DNA of 64,000 bases from Gammaproteobacteria bacterium (GCA_029865385.1 JAOUGX010000002.1:47202-111201); one strand, 5' to 3'; positions 27,801 through 36,466 are shown, counted from the first letter of the stretch. A program made the numbers and translations. Notes: generated by a model from the letters alone, not told the origin.

Positions 27801-27980
27801 TCGATCGCGGGATATGCCGGCAACGGCCGCCGCACGTCCACCTCGGTAAGGACCGACCTCGCGCCACTGCAGGGCGCGTATCTCGTCAGGAAAGGAGTCC
27901 GGATCGATATCGGCAAGTGCCGGCATGCTGAGCCAATTGCAGAAAACAAGTATCAACAGACACGATTTTTCCGGACGCAT
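24807..27980 (-). CDS. exported Vps10/sortilin-like BNR beta-propeller protein
   Basis: Large exported protein of 1057 residues. ATG at 27980 gives a signal peptide (SCLLILVFCNWLSMPALA) with GGGGAAGC just upstream; a 53-residue in-frame extension is rejected. Residues 30-760 are a beta-propeller with many Asp-box/BNR motifs (SxDxGxTW type: STDAGDTW, SSDGGDSW, SQDGGKTW, SDDGGATW, SEDSGQSW, TRNGGTTW, TTDWGASW), as in sortilin-like and glycosyl-hydrolase-type propellers. After about residue 800 there is an FnIII-like or beta-sandwich part and a C-terminal helical coiled-coil region (about 915-1010, rich in Arg/Glu/Leu). No catalytic residues were identified. Homologues are usually called glycosyl hydrolase or sortilin-like by similarity only. 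Confidence 0.87.
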   Translation of the reverse strand: MRPEKSCLLILVFCNWLSMPALADIDPDSFPDEIRALQWREVGPYRGGRAAAVAGISRDRNTYYFGATGGGVWKTLDAGKSWRNVSDGYFGGSIGAVAVSEWDPNVIYVGGGEKTVRGNVSPGDGMWKSTDAGDTWRRIGLEDSQHVSRIRIHPTNPDLAYAAVMGHLFDANEQRGIFRTRNGGESWERVMFVSNQVGAVDLAMDPVNPRILYASFWRVLRTPYSLESGGEGSGIYKSSDGGDSWTNLTANDGLPKGTLGIIGIDVSQASNSNVYAMIEAENGGVFRSQDGGKTWVRTNEERSLRQRAWYYTRIYADPADDESVYVLNVKFHHSKDGGKSFSEIETPHGDNHDLWIDPADPRRMIEANDGGANVSDDGGATWSTQSNQPTAQFYRVSTDNAFPYRLLGGQQDNSAVRIRSRSAFGDAIDVRDWETTAGGESGHIVAKPDNPDIVVGGSYGGYLRILDHRSGQSRSIDVWPDNPMGWSAADIRYRFQWNFPIAFSKHDPDVLFVAANVLFQSEDSGQSWRAVSPDLTRNDKSTMGPSGGPITRDNTSVEYYGTIFAIAESHHEPDVIWAGSDDGKVQLTRNGGTTWADVTPSKLPQWAQVNSIEVHPFERGGAYLAATRYKSGDFRPYLFKTTDWGASWSRITNGIPLEHFTRVLRADPDREGLLYAGTERGIYYSLDDGAKWQALQLNLPIVPITDLAIKNQDLIAATQGRGFWILDDLSVLHQVDSRRRDAVHLYAPRASHRLAAGGSQAEKPVDAGSNPQNGTVFYYALGAEPAAETAVSLEIFSAQQPGPIWTWTRKPLPADEDDSKPGKNDPPDTRLLDARAGLNRHTWDLRYPGMERFDNLILWNDLKSGPVAVPGSYRARLSVGAAVQEVLFEVRADPRSTSSQEDYLAQFSFVIECRDLLSRVHREIKRVRALRSQFEELKKRLEESPQGEASASLLEEISAIDLAMTDAEEALYQTSNESEQDPLNFPIRLNDKLSAVMRQVASGDAPPTSQAIAVKSELSSAIAQELARLDDIWASRLPAFNASVRDAGMDFIALPEQ

Positions 27981-28138
27981 TGGTGCTTCCCCTGCGGATG
28001 AATTCTTGCTCTTGTACAAATGACTATTTGCCGCGGCAAAAGGGTAACACAGACGCAATTTCTTCAGGAAATGACATGCGGTTGCTTGCACTGCTACTGT
28101 AAGCGCCCGCAGACATTCCGAGTTCATGGAGTTCGCCA

Positions 28139-29623
28139 ATGAAACGCAGGTTTCCTAACGCTCACGCTCGCCGGATCACGGCTCTGTACCCTCTGTTGCT
28201 CGCTGCCTGTGGCGGTGATGCACCCGATGGCGCAGGCCCCGCCGAATCGGCCGCCCCGGCAACGCAACAGATCACCCGCCCTGCAGGCGCACTGTTGCCG
28301 GAACAGCGGCTGGCACGCGATCTATTGCGCGAACTGATCGAAATCGACACGACACAAAGCAAGGGCGATAACACGAAAGCCGCGCAGGCGATGGCGGACC
28401 GCCTTGTCGCAGCCGGCTTTCCGGAGGAAGACGTCAAGGTGCTCGAACCGGTGCCAACCAAGGGAAACCTGGTGGCCCGTTACCGCGGACGGGATAGCGG
28501 GCGAAAACCACTCTTGCTGCTTGCGCACATCGACGTCGTCGAGGCCAATCCCGAAGACTGGACCCTGGATCCGTTCGCCTTCACCGAGCAGGACGGCTAT
28601 TTCTATGGTCGTGGGACTACCGACGACAAGGACGAAGCCGCAATTCACATCGCGACTCTCATCCGATTGAAACAGGAAGGCTTTCAACCCGATCGAGATA
28701 TCATCGTGGCACTAACGGCCGACGAAGAAGGCGGACCGAACAACGGTGTGCAGTGGTTGCTGGCCAATCATGCCGAGCTTATCGATGCCGAGTATGCGAT
28801 CAACGAGGGCGGAGGTGGAGCAATGAAGGACGGAGTCCGCATTTCGAACAATGTCCAGGCGAGCGAAAAGGTCTACCAGAGTTTCAATCTCGTCGTAACC
28901 AATCCCGGCGGCCACAGTTCATTACCCGTTCGGGACAACGCGATCTATCGGCTTGCGGATGCGCTGGGTCGAATTCGCGATTTCGATTTCCCGGTCGTTC
29001 TGAACGAGATCACGAGATCGTTTTTCGAAAGGTCGGCCAGCCTGCAAAGCGGTGAGCTGGCTGCGGCGATGAGCGGTGTGTTAAGCGAACCGCCGGATGC
29101 AGCGGCTATCGATTATCTTTCCCGCACGCCTTTCTTCAATTCCCGGCTGCGAACCACTTGTGTTGCGACGTTGCTGAGTGGCGGGCATGCAGAAAACGCT
29201 CTGCCACAACGGGCGCAGGCCACCGTCAACTGTCGCGTACTGCCGGGCGAGTCAATTGACGAAGTACACAAGACGCTCGAGACAGTCATAGCAGATGCCC
29301 AGGTCGGCATCAGTCGCGTTACCAGCTCCAACCCATCTCCGCCCTCGCCTTTGACTGCAGATGTTCTCGGGCCGATCGAGGCTATCACGGAGGCTATGTG
29401 GCCGGGCGTTCCCGTCGTTCCGACGATGAGCACCGGCGCAACTGACGGCCTGTTTCTGCGAAACGCCGGTATTCCGGTTTACGGTGTGTCCGGCTTGTTC
29501 GGAGAAATCGAAGACAACCGTGCGCATGGACAGAACGAACGCATTCGCGCCGACCTTTTTTTCGAGGGACAGGAATTCCTGTACCGGCTGACCAAAGCGC
29601 TGTCACAGTCGGATTCCAACTGA
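28139..29623 (+). CDS. M20-family metallopeptidase lipoprotein
   Basis: M20 peptidase of 494 residues with canonical metal motifs: HxD in LLLLAHIDVVEANPEDW, GRGTTDDKDEAA, the catalytic pair in ALTADEEGGPNNG, and a late GLFGEIEDNRAHGQNER region. The N-terminus has RITALYPLLLAAC, a lipobox, so the protein is probably anchored in the envelope. It starts on an ATG divergent from the Vps10-like gene with 158 bases between the two starts. The META-domain gene follows after 10 bases. The predicted job is hydrolysis of dipeptides or N-acyl amino acids in the periplasm. Confidence 0.9.
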   Translation: MKRRFPNAHARRITALYPLLLAACGGDAPDGAGPAESAAPATQQITRPAGALLPEQRLARDLLRELIEIDTTQSKGDNTKAAQAMADRLVAAGFPEEDVKVLEPVPTKGNLVARYRGRDSGRKPLLLLAHIDVVEANPEDWTLDPFAFTEQDGYFYGRGTTDDKDEAAIHIATLIRLKQEGFQPDRDIIVALTADEEGGPNNGVQWLLANHAELIDAEYAINEGGGGAMKDGVRISNNVQASEKVYQSFNLVVTNPGGHSSLPVRDNAIYRLADALGRIRDFDFPVVLNEITRSFFERSASLQSGELAAAMSGVLSEPPDAAAIDYLSRTPFFNSRLRTTCVATLLSGGHAENALPQRAQATVNCRVLPGESIDEVHKTLETVIADAQVGISRVTSSNPSPPSPLTADVLGPIEAITEAMWPGVPVVPTMSTGATDGLFLRNAGIPVYGVSGLFGEIEDNRAHGQNERIRADLFFEGQEFLYRLTKALSQSDSN

Positions 29624-29633
29624 GAAAATCAGC

Positions 29634-30092
29634 ATGAGCAAAGTCATCGCTTTCGGTTTTTTCTTGCTGTTCCTGGCCGCCATTGCTTTTGTCTCGCTGA
29701 AAGGCATGCGGCCCGTCGCGGAATTGAGTGCCAGCAATGAAATCACCGGTATTTCCTGGCAGCCGCTGTCGATCGGTGGGGATCCGATAGCGGTCGGGTC
29801 GGCAATGCGCCTGCAATTCGGTTTGGACGGCAAGTTGACAGGGCACAGCGGTTGCAACGGCTTTTCCGGTGACTACAGTCGTGATGCCGAATCCGTCGAG
29901 ATCGGACCATTGGGCGCGACCAGAATGGCTTGCCCCGACCGGGAAACGACCCTCGAAAATCGCTTCTTCGACGCTTTGCAACGCACGGTTACAGCCGAGT
30001 CGCGGGCCGGTCGACTGATCCTTTCGGATGCGGACGGCAAGGTTCTCGCTGTTCTGAAACAGGCCACGCCCGAGAAAGTCGAAGAGTCCTGA
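29634..30092 (+). CDS. META-domain (HslJ-like) protein
   Basis: Protein of 152 residues with an N-terminal hydrophobic segment (VIAFGFFLLFLAAIAFVSL) acting as signal or anchor, then a META domain: ISWQPLSIGG, the hallmark GHSGCNGFSGDY, and GPLGATRMACP, ending in a strand-rich tail. HslJ-type META proteins are envelope proteins linked to heat, novobiocin or protease-related phenotypes; the molecular role is unknown. It lies 10 bases after the M20 lipoprotein gene and is likely cotranscribed. A hairpin at 30283-30310 may end the transcript. Confidence 0.85.
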   Translation: MSKVIAFGFFLLFLAAIAFVSLKGMRPVAELSASNEITGISWQPLSIGGDPIAVGSAMRLQFGLDGKLTGHSGCNGFSGDYSRDAESVEIGPLGATRMACPDRETTLENRFFDALQRTVTAESRAGRLILSDADGKVLAVLKQATPEKVEES

Positions 30093-30282
30093 GCATTCTG
30101 CGACAGGATCTGCCGACACGGATTGTGTATTGAAACGTGCCGGTCGGGCTTCCCCACACACAGGATTGAAAGACGTCCACAAGCCAGACACCGGCAGCCC
30201 GATTGCCAGGCTGAAACTGCCGTCTGCGATTCCGCTCGCAATGCCAGGCACTGGCCGCAGGTTCTGACGGACCCAGCGCGAA

Positions 30283-30310
30283 AACGCCGGTGACAAACGT
30301 CACCGGCGTT
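30283..30310. terminator. bidirectional terminator hairpin
   Basis: A perfect 12-bp stem (AACGCCGGTGAC / GTCACCGGCGTT) with a 4-base loop sits between convergent genes (META, ending 30092, and UrcA, ending 30317). On the minus strand the stem runs straight into TTTTC, so it best serves the UrcA gene. The remainder of the 30093-30316 gap shows no other feature. Confidence 0.75.
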
Positions 30311-30316
30311 CTCTGT

Positions 30317-30655
30317 CTAACTGGCGTGTCGCTTGCTCAGCGCCGCATTGTCAGCTTTCTGAACCGCACGATCCAACAGGTCTTTATAGCAGGCCCGGTT
30401 TCCCATCACCTGCCGGACCGAACCGGCCTGTAGTAGCGACGTTGGCCCGCAGGCATTACTGGCGGCCGATTTCAGGCGACGATACAACAATTCGATTCCA
30501 TCATCTTTGGCCAGATCGAGATCCGCATAGGACACCTTGATTCGAACCGGCTCGCCCGTGGACGCCGGAATGGATGCGAATACCAGGCCCGGGACGCTCA
30601 TCGCCAAGGCGAATACCACGGGAACAATTCGTCGAACTTTGACTGACTCTTTCAT
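30317..30655 (-). CDS. UrcA family exported protein
   Basis: Small exported protein of 112 residues. ATG at 30655 has AGAGGAAA upstream and opens a signal peptide (IVPVVFALAMSVPGLVFA). The mature part shows the UrcA pattern: RIKVSYADLDLAKDDG, then LYRRLKSAASNAC, a second Cys in NRACYKDLLDRAV, and NAALSKRH at the end. The two Cys probably form a disulfide. UrcA proteins are common in Sphingomonadales, Caulobacterales and Steroidobacter-like gammaproteobacteria; function unknown. Divergent from the following exported-protein gene across 272 bases. Confidence 0.85.
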   Translation of the reverse strand: MKESVKVRRIVPVVFALAMSVPGLVFASIPASTGEPVRIKVSYADLDLAKDDGIELLYRRLKSAASNACGPTSLLQAGSVRQVMGNRACYKDLLDRAVQKADNAALSKRHAS

Positions 30656-30927
30656 GATTTCCTCTCCATTATCCAAGTAAACATTCAGGTCTGGCTATGT
30701 TTCAGTCGTGGCGACGAATTCCCTTCTTCTCGATCCGTTCATTGAACCTTTTGCTCTTAGATGCAGTCCGATCAGTTTTGGTTGCAGGACGCTGCATTCT
30801 TGCCAATAGAAATCAGGCAAGCTCGTCAATGGCGTCAGATGGCGGCCGCTGCGGGATGTTAATTGCCACCTTCTTTCCTGTGGTAACGAAAACTGCATTG
30901 CGGTATATAGATACCTGTGAGCTCCGT

Positions 30928-31641
30928 ATGAAACCGCTACGTAACGAAACCCGGCCCCCGAATATTGCAGTGCTTGCCGTGTTGACGATTCTCGCATTGC
31001 CTGTTGCGGCAAAGGCGGAGCGCTTGCCCGCGCTGTTTGAAGGCGACAACCCGGACCGGATTTTCCAGAACCTGGTGGAGTTTCCTGATATTTCCGGAAA
31101 CGCTTCAGTGATGATGCTTTGCGCAAGCCAGGTCGAAGGATCCGGGAAAATGAAGGATACGTTCTGCTACATCCGCAATAATGCGGATTTCACTTACAAC
31201 GAGGCCATCCAGAAAGCGGCGAAAAAAGCCTTGTTGAAACCCGCGACGATTGATGGCAAACGGCAGAAGATCTATCTGCAATTCCGGGTCGAATTCACCA
31301 AGAAGGACGAAGAGAAACACATCATCGTTCATCTCAATACCGGAGACGCGGAGAACCTGGAGGCATACGGACCGGACTTCATTGCGGCGCAACGCGTCAT
31401 AGGCAAGGAGCGCTGGATGAAGGTCTGCCCTCTCCGGGCTGATTTTGCCCTGACGGCGCGTGCGCATGTCAGCGTCGAGGGAGTCGGCAGCAATGTCAGC
31501 CTTGCACATGGCTACGGCATCGTACCGACCGGCAACTGTCAGCAGGCAATTGTCGATACGATCGAGCAAAGCCCGTTCATTCCTGCGATGGTCGACGGTG
31601 AAGCCGTGCCTTCCGCGTTCGTCGAACCTTTTGGCAATTGA
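30928..31641 (+). CDS. exported protein with two TonB-C-like segments
   Basis: The protein has 237 residues. ATG at 30928 is chosen because a signal peptide (NIAVLAVLTILALPVAAKA) begins there; open frame upstream to 30697 lacks support. The mature part seems to contain two copies of a TonB C-terminal-like pattern: AIQKAAKKALLKPATIDGK followed by a strand, and IVDTIEQSPFIPAMVDGEA at the end, each preceded by a Cys-bearing strand. No TonB anchor or Pro-rich spacer is present, so it is not a classical energy transducer. Its stop codon lies in the same frame as the next gene, only three codons before that gene's first possible start. Confidence 0.6.
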   Translation: MKPLRNETRPPNIAVLAVLTILALPVAAKAERLPALFEGDNPDRIFQNLVEFPDISGNASVMMLCASQVEGSGKMKDTFCYIRNNADFTYNEAIQKAAKKALLKPATIDGKRQKIYLQFRVEFTKKDEEKHIIVHLNTGDAENLEAYGPDFIAAQRVIGKERWMKVCPLRADFALTARAHVSVEGVGSNVSLAHGYGIVPTGNCQQAIVDTIEQSPFIPAMVDGEAVPSAFVEPFGN

Positions 31642-31650
31642 CGCCCTGCT

Positions 31651-32646
31651 TTGCGCAGCGGAACGCCGGTCTGCACACGGGTATCGGGTGGGCCCCTGAG
31701 AATCACGGTCCTCATCTGCGCGATATTGTTGTCCGGGCAGGCACTTGCGCAACATGCTGTTACCGAGATCAGCATAAACAACGACAACATCGGGAATCTG
31801 AAGGTTTCCCTGCCGGAGAAATGGCAGGGTTCGTCCGGCAAGGATGAATTAACCGGCGCTTCGATCCTCGAAATCGAGTCGAGAAAAGAAAAGTTTACGC
31901 TGCGTCTGGAATTCAGTTACATCGATCTGGGCAGTCGCAGCAACGATGTGAGCCTCGATGAGTACATTCAGAACCGCCTGAGCAGCTATCTGAACTACAG
32001 TCTGCCTGAATTGACAGGGTCCACAGTTGATTTCGACGTCAGGCGATTCGGACCCGACGGGCACGGTCAGTATGCGAGACTTGCAACACAGGGCAGGGAC
32101 CGCGGCAAATACACCTATCTGAGCCATGGTGCCCGCATCGTGGGCCAGGCCATCGTCGTGTTTACGCTGGAATCAAACGATGCCGATGAAAGCGTTCTCG
32201 CCCGCACGCTGGCGGCAGTGTCCACGGTCCGGCTGGACGCCGAGATCGCCAGTTTCGTCGGATCCTATACCTGCCGAACCGAGCACCGGGTCGGCTTCCG
32301 CGGACGCAACGCCGTCTGGATTCCGGACATCGTCGATGTCGTCGACCAGATTTTCATAGTGCGAACCGTCAGCGAAGGCGATCGCTTCGCCGAAAAAACC
32401 TCCTGGGTTTTTGTCGAGGCCGGGCGAATGCGTGCGAACTCCTGGTGCGAAGAAGCCGCGGTCGAAAAAGGCTTGTTCATCTGCCACGGTGCCAGTGACG
32501 AGGCATTCCGAATGGATACCGGTACCCTGCGATTCCTCTATTCGCAGATGGAGGGCTACTACGATGTCGCCGAGGATGAGATCCTTGCCAAAGATCAGGC
32601 GACACCATTCATGGATATCGGGACCTGCAAACGAACCGAGCGCTGA
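31651..32646 (+). CDS. exported protein of unknown function, non-canonical start
   Basis: Up to 331 residues. A signal peptide (RITVLICAILLSGQALAQ) shows where translation must begin, but no ATG or GTG lies between the upstream in-frame stop (31639-31641) and it. Candidates are TTG at 31651 and CTG at 31696; the latter has GGGTGGG just upstream. The mature protein has a beta-rich first half (LRLEFSYIDLGSR) and a second half with four Cys residues (YTC, SWC, LFIC, GTC), ending DIGTCKRTER. No family was recognised. It is probably translated with the preceding TonB-C-like gene. Confidence 0.6.
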   Translation: MRSGTPVCTRVSGGPLRITVLICAILLSGQALAQHAVTEISINNDNIGNLKVSLPEKWQGSSGKDELTGASILEIESRKEKFTLRLEFSYIDLGSRSNDVSLDEYIQNRLSSYLNYSLPELTGSTVDFDVRRFGPDGHGQYARLATQGRDRGKYTYLSHGARIVGQAIVVFTLESNDADESVLARTLAAVSTVRLDAEIASFVGSYTCRTEHRVGFRGRNAVWIPDIVDVVDQIFIVRTVSEGDRFAEKTSWVFVEAGRMRANSWCEEAAVEKGLFICHGASDEAFRMDTGTLRFLYSQMEGYYDVAEDEILAKDQATPFMDIGTCKRTER

Positions 32647-32672
32647 ATTGCGGCCGTCCGGCCTGCTCATGG

Positions 32673-33311
32673 TCAGCCGCAGGCCGGGCGACCAAGCTCC
32701 GGTGGCAATAGCTCTTCTATTCGTTGCATTACATCGAGACGGTGCACCAGGTCGTGAATATAGTCGAGCCGATCCGTTTCCAGGATCAGAACTTCACTGC
32801 TCTCATATCGATCTATCCATGACTCATAAAGTCGTTCCAGGCGTTTCAGATAGGCCAGCGGGACGTCCTTCTCGATTTCCCGGCCGCGCATGCGAATACG
32901 TTTTCGCAAGGCGCGCATCGAGCAGCGCAAATAAATCATCAGGTCCGGTGGCTGGATGGCATTCAATATCGACTGGTAGAAATCCCAGTACGTTTGCCAG
33001 TCGCGATCGTCCATCCGCTTCATATCGTGCAGCGCTGTAGCAAAAATCTCGGCATCCTCGAAGATTGTACGATCCAGAACGACGACGCCGGGGTTCTTGT
33101 CCAGCTCCTGGTGCAGGCGAAATTTGCTGCTGAGAAAATACAACTGTGAATGGAACGACCAGCGCCGCATATTCGAATAGAAATCGGGCAGGTACGGATT
33201 GTCTTCGTTCGGCTCATAGAAAGGCGCAATACCGTAGGTACGGCTGAGAAACTCCACCAGTGTGGACTTCCCCGACCCCATGTTGCCTGCAATCGCAATC
33301 GTGCGTTTCAT
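32673..33311 (-). CDS. deoxynucleoside kinase (dGK/dAK type)
   Basis: Kinase of 212 residues. P-loop GNMGSGKST (residues 9-17), then the EPNEDNPYL motif, the DRTIFED motif (DRS-like) and an Arg-rich lid (RKRIRMRGREIEK) are the signatures of the bacterial dNK/deoxyguanosine-deoxyadenosine kinase family. It phosphorylates deoxynucleosides for salvage. ATG at 33311; 61 bases separate it from the amidohydrolase gene upstream on the same strand. Convergent with the exported protein ending at 32646. Confidence 0.88.
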   Translation of the reverse strand: MKRTIAIAGNMGSGKSTLVEFLSRTYGIAPFYEPNEDNPYLPDFYSNMRRWSFHSQLYFLSSKFRLHQELDKNPGVVVLDRTIFEDAEIFATALHDMKRMDDRDWQTYWDFYQSILNAIQPPDLMIYLRCSMRALRKRIRMRGREIEKDVPLAYLKRLERLYESWIDRYESSEVLILETDRLDYIHDLVHRLDVMQRIEELLPPELGRPACG

Positions 33312-33372
33312 TGGCGGCCATTATGCCGCATGTTTCGCAACCTGAGCGGGCCAGACTGAAATGCCGGATCGC

Positions 33373-35196
33373 TCAGGGCTTCACTTCATGCACGACCCTG
33401 CCGCCCACGACAGTCATCAACGCGGTCACGTCCTTGATTTCGTCTGCGTTCATCGTCAACAGATTGTCCGATAACACCACCAGATCCGCGAGTTTGCCCA
33501 CGGTCAGTGAGCCTTTGATATCTTCTTCAAATGCTGCGTAGGCCGTGTTCAATGTATAAGCCTGTATCGCTTCTTCGATCGTGATCTTTTCCTGCGGGAA
33601 CCAGCCGCCTTCCGGCTGTCCGGAAAGAGTTTTTCGCGTGACAGCCGCGTACAGGCCCAGCATCGGATTGAGGTAGTAGCGCGACGCGTTCGTTCCCGGA
33701 GAATCCGATCCGAAGCTCAGCACCGCTCCCGAATCCCAGATGCGGCGAAATGCGTAGGCTCCCCGAGATCGATCCCGGCCTATCCGCTCTTCCATCCAGC
33801 GCATGTCGTCTGAGGTATGGAAGGGCTGCATTTCAGCAACGATCTTCAATTTGCCGGCACGCTCAATGTCCTTGTCCGTCATGACCTGAGCGTGAACAAG
33901 TCGGAATCGACGATCCTTGTCGCCGTTCTTCGCGACGATGCGCTCCAGCATATCGAGCAGGTACCCGTTTGCCTCGTCGCCGATGGCATGGACGCTCAAT
34001 TGAATGTTCGCTGCGTCAGCCTGCAACGCCAGCCGCTCCAGGCGGCTTTGCATGTCCTCGGGATTGTCCGGGCTGCGCTCGAACGGGAACATGATGTCCC
34101 GCCAGATACCACGGCTACCCGGATTGTGCGTATACGGCTCATAAAAACGCGCCGAGCTGTTGCCCATGATGCCGTCGATCCATGCCTTGACGGCGCCGAA
34201 TCGAATCCATTCGTCACCAAAGCCAACCTGTATGCCCAGATCTGCCATGGACTGCCATTTGTCCAAGGGCGGCCGGTAACGAACGCGCGCCGTCATCTCG
34301 CCGGCCGCGCGAAGTTGCCGGTAAATATCCACCTGTATCGGTGCCGAGGTAACGTCCGAGTAACTCGTCACGCCATCGATTCGCATCTGTTTCCAGGCAG
34401 CGCGCGTCTCCTGGACCCGCTGTTCGCGCGAGGGATCGGGAATGAGGCCCGAAAACAGCGCTCGTACATTGTCGCGGACCAGCACCGTGGATTCGACTGC
34501 ACCCGAAACCGGATTGAACAGTGCGCCGGTCGGCTCGCCACTCCGGTCCCGCTCTACCGCTATTCCTTCGGGATCGGGCACCCCCTTGCGTATGCCGGCG
34601 CGCAGCAATGCCGCGCTGTTTGCCAGGTATACCTTCCGGTCGAAGCGCCGGACAAGCACGGGCCTGTCGCTCGTAAACCCGTCGATCATCGCCTTGTTCG
34701 GCAAGAACAGGTTGCCGTAAAGATCATCCGGGTTGACCTCACGACCGGCTTTGGCGACATCGCCCTCGGCCCAGGTTTCGTAGGCCGACCAGTCGCCGCC
34801 TGTGATCCAGGTGCCAGGGGCATATCGCTCGTGAACGTCACGAATACGCGCCGCAAAGTCTTTCTCATTGGAAACGTCGAGCAGGTTCAACCCGTACAGC
34901 AGTTGCCCGGTCTGTTCGAAGTGCACATGATTATCGTTGAAACCCGGGACGACGAGCCTGCCTTGCAAATCGACAACGCGCGTTGCCGGGCCGATGTGGC
35001 TGGTTACGCCGTTGTCCGATCCGACGTAAATAATCCTGTCACCGGCCGAAGCGACAGCCTGTCCTTGCGGCATCGCCGGATCGACCGTCCAGACGACGCC
35101 GTTTCTCAGCACCAGATCCGCCTGCTGCGCGGGCACCGCGACAGCGAAAAAAAGGCAACAAACAAACAGACTTCGGCCTGCGACAACTCGACTCAT
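33373..35196 (-). CDS. exported YtcJ-type amidohydrolase
   Basis: Amidohydrolase-3 protein of 607 residues with a signal peptide (AGRSLFVCCLFFAVAVPA). The metal-site motifs of the family are present: NDNHVHFEQTG (HxH), SVHAIGDEANG, LVHAQVM and SFGSDSPGTNA. The N-terminal LVLRNGVVWTVD strand pair and a C-terminal LADLVVLSDNLL form the small beta-sandwich typical of urease-like amidohydrolases. YtcJ relatives hydrolyse various N-acyl or cyclic amides; the substrate is unknown. A GGGGGC stretch lies upstream of the ATG. Exported location fits the other envelope hydrolases in this window. Confidence 0.87.
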   Translation of the reverse strand: MSRVVAGRSLFVCCLFFAVAVPAQQADLVLRNGVVWTVDPAMPQGQAVASAGDRIIYVGSDNGVTSHIGPATRVVDLQGRLVVPGFNDNHVHFEQTGQLLYGLNLLDVSNEKDFAARIRDVHERYAPGTWITGGDWSAYETWAEGDVAKAGREVNPDDLYGNLFLPNKAMIDGFTSDRPVLVRRFDRKVYLANSAALLRAGIRKGVPDPEGIAVERDRSGEPTGALFNPVSGAVESTVLVRDNVRALFSGLIPDPSREQRVQETRAAWKQMRIDGVTSYSDVTSAPIQVDIYRQLRAAGEMTARVRYRPPLDKWQSMADLGIQVGFGDEWIRFGAVKAWIDGIMGNSSARFYEPYTHNPGSRGIWRDIMFPFERSPDNPEDMQSRLERLALQADAANIQLSVHAIGDEANGYLLDMLERIVAKNGDKDRRFRLVHAQVMTDKDIERAGKLKIVAEMQPFHTSDDMRWMEERIGRDRSRGAYAFRRIWDSGAVLSFGSDSPGTNASRYYLNPMLGLYAAVTRKTLSGQPEGGWFPQEKITIEEAIQAYTLNTAYAAFEEDIKGSLTVGKLADLVVLSDNLLTMNADEIKDVTALMTVVGGRVVHEVKP

Positions 35197-35439
35197 TGAA
35201 AAGCCCCCTGAATGAACGCCGTATTGCGATATTTTTGACTGCCCGCAATTCTACGGGGAGCGGCGGAGACTGCAAACGTTGCAGCCGCAAATATCCCCGC
35301 GATTGTGACAACAGCAATGCAAAATCGCGTAAGTAGATGCCGAAATCCGGCGAGCCGAATACGGATTAAGGCCAGCCGGAAATTCTTCTACATTGGTATG
35401 CGCGGGTTATGCCCTGAATCACCGGATCGAGAGATTTTA

Positions 35440-36375
35440 ATGAGTAACAAACAAAGCCTTCTTGTCATTGTAGAGCCAGACAAGCATCCGCATGAAGTCG
35501 TCGAACGCGCCACATGGATAGCGAAGATATTCGGCTGCGACCTTTCATTGTTATTGTGTGATGCCAGCGTTGGTCCGCTGGGTGCACCGTTTTACCTGTC
35601 CAACGAGGCGCGCGACATCGGCGAGAAAATCCGCACCGCACAACAGGAGATGATTGGCGAGTTCACCGAAATAGCCGGCGAGTCCGGTGTGAAGGCAAGC
35701 GGCGACGTGCTGGAGGAACGGCCGATCGCCGAGGGCATCATTCACCAGGCGCTGGCCTCCCATCCGGCGATGGTGGTCAAAGGTACTCAGTACCACAGCG
35801 TCGCCGAACGATCGATTTTTGTGGATACGGACTGGCAGCTGCTGCGCAGCTGCCCCTGCCCGTTGTGGCTGGTCAAGCCACACAAGATTCGTGAAAAGCC
35901 GGTAATCATAGCTGCCGTCGATCCCACCCACGCCCACGACAAGCCGGCGAAACTGGACCGTATCATCGTCGAACATGCCGGCCGGGTCGCCGCAAAAACC
36001 GGCGGTGAGCTGCACCTTCTTCACACCTATCATCGCCTGACCGGCATTGGCATGGCGGCGACCAGGACCTTCAAGCCGATCGAGCTGCCTATTGACAAAC
36101 TGGACAAGAAAATCCGCGAGGAACATCGGGAGAAACTCGACGCCCTGGCCAGGGCCAGCAATGTCGACGCTGAGCATACGCATCAATTGCCAGGTTCTGC
36201 CCACGAGCTGATACCGGCCTTTACAAGAAGCAAGAACGCCGACCTGGTTGTTATGGGTGCACTGGCGCGCTGGGGTCTGAAGCGCGCTATTATCGGCAGC
36301 ACGGCGGAAAGGGTTCTGGATCACCTGCCCTGCGATATCCTGATTGTCCGGAACGACAAGGAAGAAAAAGCCTGA
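35440..36375 (+). CDS. tandem universal stress protein (UspE-like)
   Basis: Protein of 311 residues with two Usp domains (about 5-145 and 155-305). The second carries the nucleotide-binding signature GALARWGLKRAIIGSTAERVL, like the GxxG-x9-G(S/T) motif of ATP-binding Usps; the first ends in CPCPLWLVKP. The two-domain length matches UspE. ATG at 35440 is preferred to an upstream in-frame start at 35305, whose 45-residue prefix has no family match; the Shine-Dalgarno (GAGAG) is weak. A 243-base promoter region lies between it and the divergent amidohydrolase gene, without a recognised operator. Confidence 0.9.
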   Translation: MSNKQSLLVIVEPDKHPHEVVERATWIAKIFGCDLSLLLCDASVGPLGAPFYLSNEARDIGEKIRTAQQEMIGEFTEIAGESGVKASGDVLEERPIAEGIIHQALASHPAMVVKGTQYHSVAERSIFVDTDWQLLRSCPCPLWLVKPHKIREKPVIIAAVDPTHAHDKPAKLDRIIVEHAGRVAAKTGGELHLLHTYHRLTGIGMAATRTFKPIELPIDKLDKKIREEHREKLDALARASNVDAEHTHQLPGSAHELIPAFTRSKNADLVVMGALARWGLKRAIIGSTAERVLDHLPCDILIVRNDKEEKA

Positions 36376-36466
36376 TTGCAGCACCGTCTGCACCATAGCG
36401 CCGAAAATAGCTCGCCCTGCCTGCATGTGCTAACGTCCCGCGGAATTTATCGCGGGGGGAGCTGCA

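Noticed and set aside
30695..31126. Minus-strand 143-codon frame across the UrcA upstream region
   Set aside because: It overlaps the signal-peptide region of the exported gene on the plus strand and has no recognisable domain or ribosome site.
33817..35199. Long plus-strand open frame of 460 codons opposite the amidohydrolase gene
   Set aside because: Antisense shadow; the minus strand carries the HxH and GSDSPG motifs and a signal peptide.
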